DNA of 64,000 bases from Pseudomonadota bacterium (GTDB lineage: Bacteria; Pseudomonadota; Gammaproteobacteria; Steroidobacterales; Steroidobacteraceae): contig JBBCGI010000001.1 of assembly GCA_037200975.1 (NCBI GenBank), positions 992,001-1,056,000 on the forward strand, written 5' to 3'. Shown here piece by piece: positions 49,789 through 59,209 of this stretch. Under the pieces are notes generated by a model. That model was not told where the DNA came from, did no database searches, and worked only from the letters and a program-made list of their open reading frames with translations. The translations under genes were made by a program, and so were the position numbers. How positions within the stretch are numbered: the first letter of the stretch is position 1; the number at the start of each line of letters is the position of its first letter.

Positions 49789-52359
49789 CTAGAACTTGAT
49801 GCCGACCCGTGCATACACCTGGCGGCCGTCGTTCTCATACGGCGCACCGCCCGGATAGAGCCGGCCATTGTTGCGCACCGTCACGAGGCCCACCTTCTGG
49901 GTGAAATTGTTGAGCACGTTCTCCACGCCCAGCGAGAGGTTGACGCCATCCGAGAGCTGGAGATTGCCGCTCAGATCGAAGAAGGTCTCGGCGCCGATGT
50001 CCTCGTAAACGGGCGTCGTCGCCGACGTGTTCGATACATAGATCCAGTCGCCGAAATGGCGCGCGCGTCCGCTCAGGCGCCACTTGCCGAACTCGTAGTC
50101 CGCCGACAGATTGCTGGTGAACTCAGGGATGGTGTCGAGGAAACCTACGCGAGTCGGTTCGTTGAACAGCGCCGGATCGAAATCCAGGAACCTGGTCTTG
50201 TTGAAATTGCTCGCCCAGGTGAGGCCGAGGCGGCCCGGCCCGACCGGCTTGCGCCAGGCGGCGACGACATCGAGCCCCGAAGTCCGGGTGTCGAAGCTGT
50301 TGGTGTAGAAACGCACATGCGTGAGCTCCGTGGCCAGCGGCACGCCGAGGCCCGCGAGCTGATTGCGCTGTTCCGTGGTCAGCTCGAAATCGGTGGATAG
50401 GCCGATGCGGTCGTCGATGTCGATGCGATACGCGTCGAGCGTGATCGAAAGCCCGTCGATCGGCTGCAGCACGAGGCCGAGGCTCAGGTTGACCGACTCC
50501 TCGGGACGCAGCGCCTCGCCGCCAAACAACCCCGCCGCGACCGAGTTCGATGGCAGCTGCGCGCGCACGTCGACCGAACGCGGAATCGTGGGGTCGAGAT
50601 TCGGGTTCTGCGCGACGTTCTGCAGGTACTGCTGGCCGGGCGTCGGCGCGCGGAAGCCCGTGCTCACCGCGCCGCGCACGGCGATCGCATCGTTGAAGGC
50701 GAATCGCGCCGCGAGTTTCCCGTTCGTCGTGGAACCGAACAACGAGTAGTCCTCGAAGCGGCCGGCGATACCGACGTTGAAACGGTCGGTGAGGTCCACG
50801 TCCACGTCCACATACGCGGCCGTGTTGTGGCTCGACCAGGCGCCGGCGGTCGCCGGATGTGCACCGGGGAAGCCGTTCGCCGCAGGCGAAAGATCGCGCA
50901 GCGGTCCGAGCACCCAGGACGCCTCCTCGCCCGCATAGATCAGGAATTCTTCGCGGCGATACTCGGCGCCGAAGCCGATGTTCACCGGATTCGTCAAGGC
51001 GGTCTGCCATTCGTAGACGAAATCGACATTCGCGGTCTGTTCGCGCTGCTCGCGGCCACCGTTGTCGAAGTCGGTCGGGGACAACGAGCCCAACGAGAGG
51101 TTGATCGAATCATCGAGGAAGTAGTCGATGCGGTCGCTGCCGACATTCGCGGAAAAATCCCAGCTCAATCTGTCGGTAGCCTGACCCTTGATACCGGCGG
51201 CGAAACTGTAGTCGCGCGTGTCGGAACCGAAGCGTGGCGTGAAGCCGCCCGGATAAAGCGCCAGGAGATCGAAGCCTGGGTCGGTGGCCGTCCAGCTGCC
51301 GGCCGCATTCGAGCCGTCCGTCTGGTAGATGGAGTAGTGACCGTTGGGCTTGAGGTTGTACCCGCCGTTGCGCGGCAGCGTGACTGTCTGGCCATCCGCG
51401 TTGAGACCGGTCGTCGTGATCGACGGCCGGTAGTTGAAATCCGCGACGCCGCTCTCCTCGGTGTAGTTGCCGAATGCGTAAACCCTGGAGCTCTCGGTGA
51501 GGTCGAAGCCGGTATTGATGAAGACTTTTTTGCTGGTCAGCTCCGGCACGCCGTAGCGCTGCACCACGCTGCCAAGGTCCCGGACCGCGCTCGCGTACGG
51601 TTCGCCCTGGTTGATGATCGACGCGGCGTCGGCGCGCTGGATGCCGTTGTTGCTCGCCTCGCCGTCGACGTATTCCGCCGCGAAGTTGATGAAACCGCTG
51701 TCACCGAGCTTGAAGCCGCTCGACACGCCGACCTGCAGGTTTTCCCCGTCGCCTTTCGAGAACTCGCCGAATTGCACGTAGGCGTCCGTGCCCGGCTGGT
51801 CGTTGAGGATGAAATTGATGACACCCGCGATGGCGTCCGAGCCGTACTGCGCCGCCGCGCCGTCGCGCAGCACTTCCGTGCGCTTGAAGGCGCCGGCCGG
51901 CAGCAGCGCGAGGTTGACCGCCTGGGCGCCACGCGCGGTGACGTCGACGAACGCGGAGCGGTGGAACCGCTTGCCGTCGATGAGCACCAGCGTGTGGTCG
52001 GGGGAAAGATTCCGCAGCGTCGCCGGCCGCACGAAGATCGAGCCGTCGGAGGTCGGGATGCGCCGCACGTTGTAGGAAGGAATGAGCGCCTGCAACTTGC
52101 CGTTGATGTCGGGCGTCGCGGTCTTCTGCAGGTCCTGGGCGGAAACCACGTCGATCGGCACGTTGGACTTGAGCACCGTGCGTTCGGCGCGGCGGGTTCC
52201 GGTGACGATGACCTGCTCGAGCGGTTCGTTGGTGCCGAGATCGGTGACGGCCGCCGCTATGGCGGCGCTGTCACCGGCGAGTGTCGTACCGCCCAGAGCC
52301 AGGGCGACGGCGGCGGCGACGCCGGCTTGTTGCAGATGCGAGACGCGAGACGAGCTCAT
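49789..52359 (-). CDS. TonB-dependent outer-membrane receptor
   Basis: An 856-residue receptor: signal region (AAVALALGGTTLAGDSA), TonB-box-like LEQVIVTGTRRAERT, plug (about 50-175: PDHTLVLIDGKRFHRSAFVD, VLRDGAAAQYGSDAIAGVIN) and barrel with many Tyr/Asp strands, ending in aromatic GIKF. The plug's DGAAAQYGSDAIAGVINF is typical of substrate-transport receptors for oligosaccharides or peptides. It lies directly after the pectate lyase gene on the same strand (291-bp gap with a terminator), so pectin-derived oligogalacturonides are a reasonable ligand guess. No other hint of ligand is visible. Confidence 0.92.
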   Translation of the reverse strand: MSSSRVSHLQQAGVAAAVALALGGTTLAGDSAAIAAAVTDLGTNEPLEQVIVTGTRRAERTVLKSNVPIDVVSAQDLQKTATPDINGKLQALIPSYNVRRIPTSDGSIFVRPATLRNLSPDHTLVLIDGKRFHRSAFVDVTARGAQAVNLALLPAGAFKRTEVLRDGAAAQYGSDAIAGVINFILNDQPGTDAYVQFGEFSKGDGENLQVGVSSGFKLGDSGFINFAAEYVDGEASNNGIQRADAASIINQGEPYASAVRDLGSVVQRYGVPELTSKKVFINTGFDLTESSRVYAFGNYTEESGVADFNYRPSITTTGLNADGQTVTLPRNGGYNLKPNGHYSIYQTDGSNAAGSWTATDPGFDLLALYPGGFTPRFGSDTRDYSFAAGIKGQATDRLSWDFSANVGSDRIDYFLDDSINLSLGSLSPTDFDNGGREQREQTANVDFVYEWQTALTNPVNIGFGAEYRREEFLIYAGEEASWVLGPLRDLSPAANGFPGAHPATAGAWSSHNTAAYVDVDVDLTDRFNVGIAGRFEDYSLFGSTTNGKLAARFAFNDAIAVRGAVSTGFRAPTPGQQYLQNVAQNPNLDPTIPRSVDVRAQLPSNSVAAGLFGGEALRPEESVNLSLGLVLQPIDGLSITLDAYRIDIDDRIGLSTDFELTTEQRNQLAGLGVPLATELTHVRFYTNSFDTRTSGLDVVAAWRKPVGPGRLGLTWASNFNKTRFLDFDPALFNEPTRVGFLDTIPEFTSNLSADYEFGKWRLSGRARHFGDWIYVSNTSATTPVYEDIGAETFFDLSGNLQLSDGVNLSLGVENVLNNFTQKVGLVTVRNNGRLYPGGAPYENDGRQVYARVGIKF

Positions 52360-52602
52360 GGTTCCGATTCCCTGGTAGTTGGTTTGTTCGACCGGGGGAA
52401 TCTAGTGGCAAAGGAATTCCGCCGATAAATGGCGGAAAAGAATGTCGTAGCGTCTGAACGTTCTCAGCGCCCACGGGTGGCCTGGCAGCGACATTTGCGC
52501 GCAGCTGATCGCCGCCGCGCATATCCACATCTCGAATTGGCATGAGGCCCGCGCGAGCCTCACTACTCATTCGGCGCGGGTGGAAGTTAGAGCCAAAAAA
52601 AA

Positions 52603-52638
52603 GGCCGGCGAGCGGTGCATGTGCCCCGCTCGCCGGCC
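52603..52638 (-). terminator. Intrinsic terminator of the pectate lyase gene
   Basis: GGCCGGCGAGCG (52603-52614) pairs perfectly with CGCTCGCCGGCC (52627-52638) around a 12-nt loop. On the minus strand it lies 12 bp after the stop and is followed by eight Ts (52595-52602). This is a classical rho-independent terminator, separating the lyase from the downstream TonB-receptor gene. Confidence 0.92.
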
Positions 52639-52650
52639 ATTCATACCTGA

Positions 52651-55539
52651 CTAGAAAGGCTGCGCCGAACGCAACCCGCCGCGCCGACGCGCGGCCCACA
52701 GCAGACCCAACCCAACCACTGACAGCCAGTCCATCGGGCCGCCGCCGCCTTTGCGCTTCTCCGCGGTGACCGTGGCGCTTGCCGTGTCATCGCCACCGGC
52801 GCCGCTGCAGGTCAGCGTGAAGGTCTGTATGCCCTCGGCCCGCGGCGTGACCGACTGGCTGCCGCTCGCCGGCATGTTGCCGCTCCATGCACCGCTGCCG
52901 ACGCACATCGTCGTCGCCGGGGAGGAAACCCAAGTCAAGGTCACCGGCGTACCCACCGTCACACTCGACGGCGAGGCGACAAACGAGGTGATCTCGGCCG
53001 GCGCTGCGTCCCAGCAGGCGTACAACGTGATGTCCGCGGTGACCGTGGTGGCGAAGTCGTACGGCGCTTCGCACTCGGCATCGCTGGACCAGCCGCCAAA
53101 CAGGAAGTTGGCCCGGGTCGGGGCCGTGGGCGCCGCGACTGCGCTTCCGTTCAGCACCGCGACCGGGGCGACTGCCGAACCGCCGGCTGCGTTGAACGTC
53201 ACCGTATGGCCGTTCAGTACGTAGTTAGCGGACCAGTCACTGGCCCCGAAGGCATCGATAGCCCTGACACGGAAGAGATACATCGCATCCCTGCTGGCGG
53301 CGGTCGCCAACAGAGTCACCGTTTCCGGCGTCGCGAACTGGTTCATCTCCTGGGTGATGAAACGCGTGGGCCGGGCATTGGCCGGAACGATCTCGATCGT
53401 TTGCCATTCGCCCGTTCCACCATCCCACTGGATCTCGTAACTCGTCGTCAGAACGTCGGTGTTGACCCAGTTGACCGTGAAGGTGTTCTCGTAGACCACG
53501 ATCTTGCCGGGCGCCGGTATGAACTGCGCGTTGATCGCAGAGCGCACTTCGTCGTTGATCGTGACGCTCGAAACCGTCGGAGCGGCAGGAACCGCAGCGG
53601 GGGCCAACGCGGGTGTCGCGCCAGCACGATTGTCGATCTCTTCCCGCAATGCAGTCACCTGGGCGGCGGTGCCAGTCGGCCACACGCCTTCCCGGTTCGG
53701 CCGGAATGCCCAATCGAACTGCGCCGCCGGGCTCGTGGTCATGGCCGGGTTCGTCGTCGTCGAACCCGCGGCAACCACGATGCCGATGTCGAACAGCGGA
53801 TCGAAGAAGGTCCGTGAAGACTCATCGAGGACGTTCGGCTCGAGAACGGCCGCAGCGTCGTGCAGGGCCAGCAGCGCCGGGTCCGTGAGGCCGGTGACGT
53901 AGTCGGTGGTCCTGCGGAAGCCAGCTATGGTCGCCGGGAAATCTCCGCCATTTACGACCTCTCTCGACACGATGAAACCGGGAGCGTCGCCAAAGAAGTG
54001 GTTGTAGCCCGCGTTCGCGTTGGCGGTCTCGTTCGGCCCCGGCTCGTAGTTGATGACCTGGTGGCCGCGCGCGTGACCTTGCCGGCTTCTGAGGAACGGG
54101 AAGTTCACGTGATCGAACACGTTTCCTTCCGCCCAGATCGTGGCGTTGTGACCCGCGCCGATTCCGTAGCCCGTGTTCCTCGCCAGCAGCTGGTTATGGA
54201 ACGGATGACCCTGGATGTCCTGGTACAGGTTGTTGAAGACGTGGATCCTGCCGTTGCGCACACGCGGAGTACGTTCTTCCGAGCCATGGAACCAGTTGTG
54301 GTGAACCGTGCCGTAGTGATTGCTGATGGCAGTGGCGCCGCCACCGATCAGCATGGCCTTGCTGCTTCCAGCGAAGACGTTGTAATCGACCGTGTAGTTT
54401 CTCGGGTGATTGGAAATGTCGACCGCGCCGTCGCCCTTCGCCTGATCGGGATCCTGGCCCAGCGCGAGATGCTTGTTCTGGCCGTATCCAAACGTGTTGT
54501 TGTGCACCCAGATGTTGGATGCCCGCGTGCCAGTGCCACCGCCATCGATATAGATGGCGTCGTCGTACCACTGGTCGAACCGCAGGTTGCGGAACTCCAC
54601 GTTGTGGGCTCCGGCGATCGTGATGCCCCAGCCGAAGAGGATGGCATCCGGACCGACACCTTCGACGGTGACGTTACCGTTGCCCGAACCGATCGACATC
54701 ATGCGGCTGTCATTGACGCCAGGAGGAACGACCGCGCCAGCGCCGGCCTTGTTCGCGGCGACCGTCGTAAACGAGCCGATGGTGCCGAGCAAACGAACTA
54801 CCAGAGGCGTTCTCGCATTCGCGGTAGCGCCGCGCCCTGTCGAGAACAACGTCGTCGGCAGCGTCGTCGCCATGTTCGCGTGCGTCGCATAGACGATGAT
54901 GGCGTTGGGGTCCACACGGCCGTCCGGCAGATACCCACCGATGGCGCCGGTCAGCGCGAAATTGTTGGTTCCAGGAAAATCGAAGACGGCCTGATTGGAC
55001 GGAACGAACGCCGCGCCGTTGCGCGGGTAGGACGTCGTATGGAGGTCCACAAACGTGTGCACAACCGCCACGCCATCGGCAGCCCTGATCTGGATTTGAT
55101 ATTCGCCGCGCGGCAGGCCGGGAACATCCACGCGCCACTTGTCGCGGGCAGGATCCACTTTGCGGACGAGTTCGGTGTCGACCTCGTCCCAGTCGACGAT
55201 CCAGTTCTGGATCGCGCTGTTGGTTCTCCAGTCAAACGCGCCCAGGGTCCGCACGTAGACCCGGTATCCAGCGTCCGCGCCCGTCCAGGTGGCGTACGCC
55301 GATTCAAACCAGGTGCCACTTTCTTCCGTGGCTTGTACGGCTTGCGCCGAAACGGCGGCGGCCCGGACCGTAATACCGCCCTGACCCGCCTGTTCACTGG
55401 CACCCGGTGCGGAGGAAAGTTGTCCCGCTGCGCCGGACGATTTGTCGTCGGAGCCGCAACCCGAAATTATGGAAAGTACGAATGCCATGACCAAGAAAGC
55501 GAACATGCTTCTCTTGGCATAATGTTTATCGATGATCAT
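52651..55539 (-). CDS. Multidomain pectate lyase (PL1-type), lipoprotein with C-terminal sorting tag
   Basis: A 962-residue exported protein. N-terminus: lipoprotein signal FAFLVMAFVLSIISGC (Cys28). A parallel beta-helix PL1 pectate lyase core spans about 195-500, with IIVYATHANM, DGAVDISNHPRNYTVDYNVF (calcium-type Asp) and RTPRVRNGRIHVFNNL (family RxPxxR motif). Then a fibronectin-like region, an InlB/Flg_new repeat (HTVTFNAAGGSAV...LFGGWSSDAEC), an Ig-like domain, and a C-terminal GGGG-PMDWLSVVGLGLLWAARRRG, which resembles a GlyGly-CTERM-type sorting signal. It should cleave polygalacturonate at the cell surface. It has its own promoter with a tandem operator (55702-55770). Confidence 0.9.
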   Translation of the reverse strand: MIIDKHYAKRSMFAFLVMAFVLSIISGCGSDDKSSGAAGQLSSAPGASEQAGQGGITVRAAAVSAQAVQATEESGTWFESAYATWTGADAGYRVYVRTLGAFDWRTNSAIQNWIVDWDEVDTELVRKVDPARDKWRVDVPGLPRGEYQIQIRAADGVAVVHTFVDLHTTSYPRNGAAFVPSNQAVFDFPGTNNFALTGAIGGYLPDGRVDPNAIIVYATHANMATTLPTTLFSTGRGATANARTPLVVRLLGTIGSFTTVAANKAGAGAVVPPGVNDSRMMSIGSGNGNVTVEGVGPDAILFGWGITIAGAHNVEFRNLRFDQWYDDAIYIDGGGTGTRASNIWVHNNTFGYGQNKHLALGQDPDQAKGDGAVDISNHPRNYTVDYNVFAGSSKAMLIGGGATAISNHYGTVHHNWFHGSEERTPRVRNGRIHVFNNLYQDIQGHPFHNQLLARNTGYGIGAGHNATIWAEGNVFDHVNFPFLRSRQGHARGHQVINYEPGPNETANANAGYNHFFGDAPGFIVSREVVNGGDFPATIAGFRRTTDYVTGLTDPALLALHDAAAVLEPNVLDESSRTFFDPLFDIGIVVAAGSTTTNPAMTTSPAAQFDWAFRPNREGVWPTGTAAQVTALREEIDNRAGATPALAPAAVPAAPTVSSVTINDEVRSAINAQFIPAPGKIVVYENTFTVNWVNTDVLTTSYEIQWDGGTGEWQTIEIVPANARPTRFITQEMNQFATPETVTLLATAASRDAMYLFRVRAIDAFGASDWSANYVLNGHTVTFNAAGGSAVAPVAVLNGSAVAAPTAPTRANFLFGGWSSDAECEAPYDFATTVTADITLYACWDAAPAEITSFVASPSSVTVGTPVTLTWVSSPATTMCVGSGAWSGNMPASGSQSVTPRAEGIQTFTLTCSGAGGDDTASATVTAEKRKGGGGPMDWLSVVGLGLLWAARRRGGLRSAQPF

Positions 55540-55701
55540 TTCTGTGGCCCCTCGTGGATTGTTGCTATCGGGCTGTCTGGCTCGACGATTGATGCGCGAT
55601 TCGCTTGAACCGGGGGCCGGGTTCAGCGGCGATCGCGCCGACTTTCAGCACCTGCTGATACATGTGCCGGCCCCCTTCATTGCAACCATGCCCTAAATCT
55701 T

Positions 55702-55736
55702 TGCCACCGGTGTCATCCCTAATGACACCGGTGGCA
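55702..55736. promoter_or_regulatory. Tandem operator of the pectate lyase gene
   Basis: Two near-palindromic 14-mers, TGCCACCGGTGTCA (55702-55715) and TGACACCGGTGGCA (55723-55736), start exactly 21 bp apart, that is two DNA turns. Together they also form a perfect 16-bp inverted repeat, TTGCCACCGGTGTCAT (55701-55716) with its complement (55722-55737). The even palindrome with a central CG is typical of LacI-family operators. It lies 4 bp past the -10 and overlaps the expected transcription start. Confidence 0.85.
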
Positions 55737-55740
55737 ACGG

Positions 55741-55770
55741 AAGCTACCAAATGCGATGGGTGTTCGGCAA
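55741..55770 (-). promoter_or_regulatory. Promoter of the pectate lyase gene
   Basis: On the minus strand TTGCCG (55770-55765), an 18-bp spacer and TAGCTT (55746-55741) fit the TTGnnn-N18-TAnnnT pattern. The 37 bp around this promoter are nearly identical to those of the second beta-helix paralog at 62313-62342. Confidence 0.75.
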
Positions 55771-55952
55771 GTGGCGCTTGCCGCGGCGTCCGCCGCGCTC
55801 GCGCAGGCCCTCGGCTGGAGCGTCGGGAAAAAGTAAAGTGAAAATCGGAATGCGGCTGTAACCGGGGATGGCGCACCCGGCCCCGGCCGCCCGGCCCTCG
55901 CCGCCTAACTAGATATCCCCGGTCTGCCGCTCCCTCCACCCGAAAGAAAAAA

Positions 55953-55979
55953 GGGCCCCCAGGCGATGCCTGAGGGCCC
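55953..55979 (-). terminator. Intrinsic terminator of the first beta-helix paralog
   Basis: GGGCCC (55953-55958) plus CAGGC pairs with GCCTG plus GGGCCC (55974-55979) around a GAT loop with one mismatch. On the minus strand it lies 22 bp after the stop and is followed by TTTTTTCTTTC. Confidence 0.88.
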
Positions 55980-56000
55980 CATTGTGGTGGCAGAGACTAG

Positions 56001-58946
56001 TTAGCGCGGCGTGAGCGTGACCTGGAGGCTCTCCAGCTCACTCCTGTTGCCTGCCGATGTCGTTCCAGTGAACTGGAAGCCGAATCCACCCACCGTGCTG
56101 GCGGCACTCGCCACCGTCGCGGTGAAGTGAATCTCGTGCGGCAGCAGGTAACCTTCCTGCGTGTTGTTCTGCTCGGATTCCGTGGTGACATCGGCCGTCA
56201 ACACGTTGCCGACCAGCTTGAACGTGAACTGCGCACCCGGCAGGTACACGGAGCTCTCGGTGTAGCAACCCGGCAGGATCGTCCTGACGCCGTTGACGTA
56301 CTCGATCATCGAGACCCTGACGGAGTTGCCCGACGACGGAATCGGCAGGTTGCCGTTCAGCGGGTCCGTCGCCAGACGCTGGAAGCGCAGGGCGTAACCC
56401 GTCTGTGTCGTCGGATCCCACTTGATGTAGGCCTCGAGGTACTGATCGGTCGCGCTGCCGAAGCCCTGCCCGCCGATCTTTTCCGGCGTGAGATCCACCG
56501 TCATCGACATGTTCGCGAAGGAGCCCTGCGGCTGATAAAGCAGCCGCGCACCCTGCGTGGCGGTCCGCAATCCCGGCACGCCCATGGCGCCATCCCGGTC
56601 GCCGAGGACATACGTCCATGGCGTACCCGTGCCGGGGACCCACGACTGCGTGATGTCGGACGGCTTGAACGTGTCGGCGTACCAGACATCGCTCTGATTG
56701 AGCGCGTGACCGGTCCATGTGACGTTGGCGAAGTTGGTCGCGATCACGTTCCGGTTGGCAAGGTCTCCCGCCACGATGGCCCGCGAGGTCGTCACCACGA
56801 CCGTGCTGGTCGCAGCGGCGCTGAACTCGTAGCGCGGCGTGACGACGGCGGTCAGGTACTGACCGATGTCACCAGCCGAGAGCTGATAGTCCAGATACGG
56901 ATTGTTGAGCGTCGTGACGCCGACCTGAACGGTCTGCGCGCCCGGCGTGGCACCGCGGTACCAGGTGATGGTCGACCAGTCCGTGAAGTCCGGATGGTCA
57001 TAGACGATCTTGAGACCCGCCAGATTCTGGCCGATCAGGATCGAAGGCGTACCCACGACCACCGGCGCCGCCACCGTCTGCGGACGGATGTTCAGCGTCA
57101 CCTGCGCCACGAGACCGTTCGGCGCGGTCGCCTTCACGATCGACTTGATGATCACACCCGTGGAGTTCAGGTTCGCCCGCAGGTGCAGGCGGCCATCCGT
57201 CGACGGAATCACCGTGAACAGCGACTCGTTGTAATCGAAGTCGATCGTGTCATAGGTGAAGAAGGCGGCCGGCACGAAGGTCGGCGTGATGATGGTTTCG
57301 TTGGCCGGATTGTCCGAGGCGACGTTGGTGCTGTTCGCAGCCATCGTGAACTTGAACGCCGTGTCGTTGCGCGCCACCTGCTGCGAGGGATTCCAGCCGT
57401 CGTTGCCCTTGAGCAGGTTGTAGATGTTGTACTCGTCGCCGATCTTGAAGATCTTGAGTGAATCGACCGTCAGCGGCGTCGTGACCGCCGTGTTCACCAG
57501 GTCGAACACCACCGGCGTTCCGTCTTCGTACTTGTTGCCCGAGACGTAATGTTTGACGTCCGGCCGCTGCGCATTCTCCCAACGGATTTCTTCCTTGGGA
57601 CCCTTGAACACGTTGTCGATGATGGTCCACGTACCGCCGCTCTTCGAGAAGAAGAACACCGGGCTGTCGTTGTAGAAATTGAACGTGGAATTCAGGAACG
57701 CAGTGATCGTCGACGAGCCGCCGCCCGAGGGGTGGCTGCCGTAGAAGTCGAACGTGCAATGATCGAACACGATGGTTCCGCCGCCGGCGATCGAGTCGTC
57801 GGTCAACTGGAAGTACGAGTTCTTGAAGTAGCCACGCGTCGGGCCGATGGCGATCAGGTTCAGGAAGCTCACGAAGCGCACGTTCTCGAAGTACATCTTG
57901 TCGAGCGTGCCGCCCGCGCCGGTGATGGTCTGCGCCTGCACGCGCGCATCGCCTCGGCGGGGAACGTTCTTCGACGGATCGCGCGGGAACACGAGATCGT
58001 GCGAGGTGTAGTTGGCGATCGTCAGGTCGTAGCCCGAGAAGTTCGTGCCAATGCCGATGACGTTCCAGTTGCCGTTGGAGCCCATGGTCTGGCCACGGTT
58101 GCCGGCGATACGCACGTCATCCGCATTGGACGTGAGGCCCTTGAAGGTCATGCCCGACTGGGGGAACGAGATACCGACCAGGCCCGGGTGAGCGGGCGTG
58201 TTGGCGTTGTTCGTATCGAGGTAGTCGTCGGTCCAGTACACGCCAGGCGTGAAATTGACCGTGCTGCCATTGGCAATGTTCGCGGCCTTCAGTTCCTGCA
58301 AGGTCTTGAAGGTGAAGGCGGTGCGCTTCGCTTCGTCGAGGTACGCATCCACGATCACGTTGGTCGCGGACAATTCGACGAACTTGGCGTTCAGCGTCAG
58401 GTCGGACTCGGCCTTTTCGTGCGCGAAATCCCACATGTGGCCCTGGCCGGTATCTGCGATGAACCAGCCGACGAAGTAGAAGTTTCCGCCCTTGTCTGGC
58501 TTCGCCGGCTCTACGAGCAGCGTTTCGTCGTCGACCTGGACCTGGGTCGTGGCGCCCTCGTTTACATACGAGACCATGTGATGAACGGGGGTGACCGTCA
58601 CCGTGAAGGTAGTCGAACGGGCCACGTACTTGAGCGTGACGGTTTTCGTTCCCACGGTCGCGGAGTCGAACCCGCTGACCAGATAACCCGAGCCGCCGTC
58701 GCCGGCCGAGAGCGGATAACTCGTTCCGTCGCTGTAGCGCGCGACCACGGCGATGCCGGTCAGATCGAGCGTCTGACCCATTTCGTACTGCGTCTTGGTC
58801 GGCGGCGCAGTGATGTCAATCGAGGTGAGTGTGATGCCCTCGGGCTGCTTGTCGTCCGAGCCGCAAGCCGAAAGCATGGAAAGCACGAATGCCATGACCA
58901 GGAAAGCAACGCTGCTGCTTCCCCTGGCGAAGATGTTCTTGATCAT
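56001..58946 (-). CDS. Beta-helix lipoprotein, pectin-locus paralog A
   Basis: A 981-residue lipoprotein (signal VAFLVMAFVLSMLSAC, Cys28). Order: a Big_3-type Ig-like domain (about 35-110: ITLTSIDITAPPTKTQYEMG), an InlB/Flg_new repeat (FVGWFIADTGQGHMWD), a right-handed beta-helix (about 200-520: NWNVIGIGTNFSGYDLTIAN, FENVRFVSFLNL), two Ig-like domains (about 560-760), and a C-terminal LamG-like domain (YVLGDRDGAMG...GARLLYQPQG). I cannot place the helix in a named lyase or esterase family, although context suggests pectin degradation. The start ATG 58946 has GAGGGGG upstream. It has its own operator pair and terminator, and is a tandem duplicate of the next gene. Confidence 0.82.
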   Translation of the reverse strand: MIKNIFARGSSSVAFLVMAFVLSMLSACGSDDKQPEGITLTSIDITAPPTKTQYEMGQTLDLTGIAVVARYSDGTSYPLSAGDGGSGYLVSGFDSATVGTKTVTLKYVARSTTFTVTVTPVHHMVSYVNEGATTQVQVDDETLLVEPAKPDKGGNFYFVGWFIADTGQGHMWDFAHEKAESDLTLNAKFVELSATNVIVDAYLDEAKRTAFTFKTLQELKAANIANGSTVNFTPGVYWTDDYLDTNNANTPAHPGLVGISFPQSGMTFKGLTSNADDVRIAGNRGQTMGSNGNWNVIGIGTNFSGYDLTIANYTSHDLVFPRDPSKNVPRRGDARVQAQTITGAGGTLDKMYFENVRFVSFLNLIAIGPTRGYFKNSYFQLTDDSIAGGGTIVFDHCTFDFYGSHPSGGGSSTITAFLNSTFNFYNDSPVFFFSKSGGTWTIIDNVFKGPKEEIRWENAQRPDVKHYVSGNKYEDGTPVVFDLVNTAVTTPLTVDSLKIFKIGDEYNIYNLLKGNDGWNPSQQVARNDTAFKFTMAANSTNVASDNPANETIITPTFVPAAFFTYDTIDFDYNESLFTVIPSTDGRLHLRANLNSTGVIIKSIVKATAPNGLVAQVTLNIRPQTVAAPVVVGTPSILIGQNLAGLKIVYDHPDFTDWSTITWYRGATPGAQTVQVGVTTLNNPYLDYQLSAGDIGQYLTAVVTPRYEFSAAATSTVVVTTSRAIVAGDLANRNVIATNFANVTWTGHALNQSDVWYADTFKPSDITQSWVPGTGTPWTYVLGDRDGAMGVPGLRTATQGARLLYQPQGSFANMSMTVDLTPEKIGGQGFGSATDQYLEAYIKWDPTTQTGYALRFQRLATDPLNGNLPIPSSGNSVRVSMIEYVNGVRTILPGCYTESSVYLPGAQFTFKLVGNVLTADVTTESEQNNTQEGYLLPHEIHFTATVASAASTVGGFGFQFTGTTSAGNRSELESLQVTLTPR

Positions 58947-59038
58947 TTCTATCGACCCCCTCTCAAAGTGTTTGTCTCGAGCTGTCGCGCGAACCTTGGC
59001 TGCGCGATTCAATCGAGCGCAACGTGACATGCGCCACG

Positions 59039-59073
59039 TGCCACCGGTGTCAAGCCTTATGACACCGGTGACA
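59039..59073. promoter_or_regulatory. Tandem operator of paralog A
   Basis: TGCCACCGGTGTCA (59039-59052) and TGACACCGGTGACA (59060-59073), again starting 21 bp apart. The spacer sequence differs from the other two sites, so the conserved operators appear selected rather than merely copied. It ends 3 bp before the -10 element. Confidence 0.82.
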
Positions 59074-59076
59074 TAG

Positions 59077-59106
59077 ACACTACATTTTTATCTCGGCCAG
59101 TTGCAA
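59077..59106 (-). promoter_or_regulatory. Promoter of paralog A
   Basis: On the minus strand TTGCAA (59106-59101), an 18-bp spacer and TAGTGT (59082-59077). The spacer sequence is unrelated to those of the other two promoters in this locus, yet the spacing to the -10 and operators is the same. Confidence 0.7.
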
Positions 59107-59160
59107 GCGCTTTTTTATATGCACCACATTTGAGTGCCATTCGCACGCTCAAACAAAAAA

Positions 59161-59189
59161 GGACCCCGAGGCGCGATGCCTCGGGGTCC
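59161..59189 (-). terminator. Intrinsic terminator of paralog B
   Basis: GGACCCCGAGGC (59161-59172) pairs perfectly with GCCTCGGGGTCC (59178-59189) around a 5-nt loop. On the minus strand it lies 20 bp after the stop and is followed by TTTTTTGTTT. Confidence 0.93.
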
Positions 59190-59209
59190 TTTGGGGTTGC
59201 TGGTGACAG

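Larger units (their letters stand above)
55540..56000. other. Intergenic region, 461 bp, carrying lyase promoter and paralog terminator
   Basis: From right to left on the minus strand: the terminator of the upstream paralog (55953-55979), a CTAACTAG motif at 55905-55912, the pectate lyase promoter (55741-55770), tandem operators (55702-55736), and a 5' leader of about 190 nt. I see no gene. Confidence 0.8.

Noticed and set aside
53860-55608. 582-residue plus-strand open frame over the pectate lyase
   Set aside because: Antisense to a strong lyase gene with clear motifs; Arg/Val-rich and featureless.
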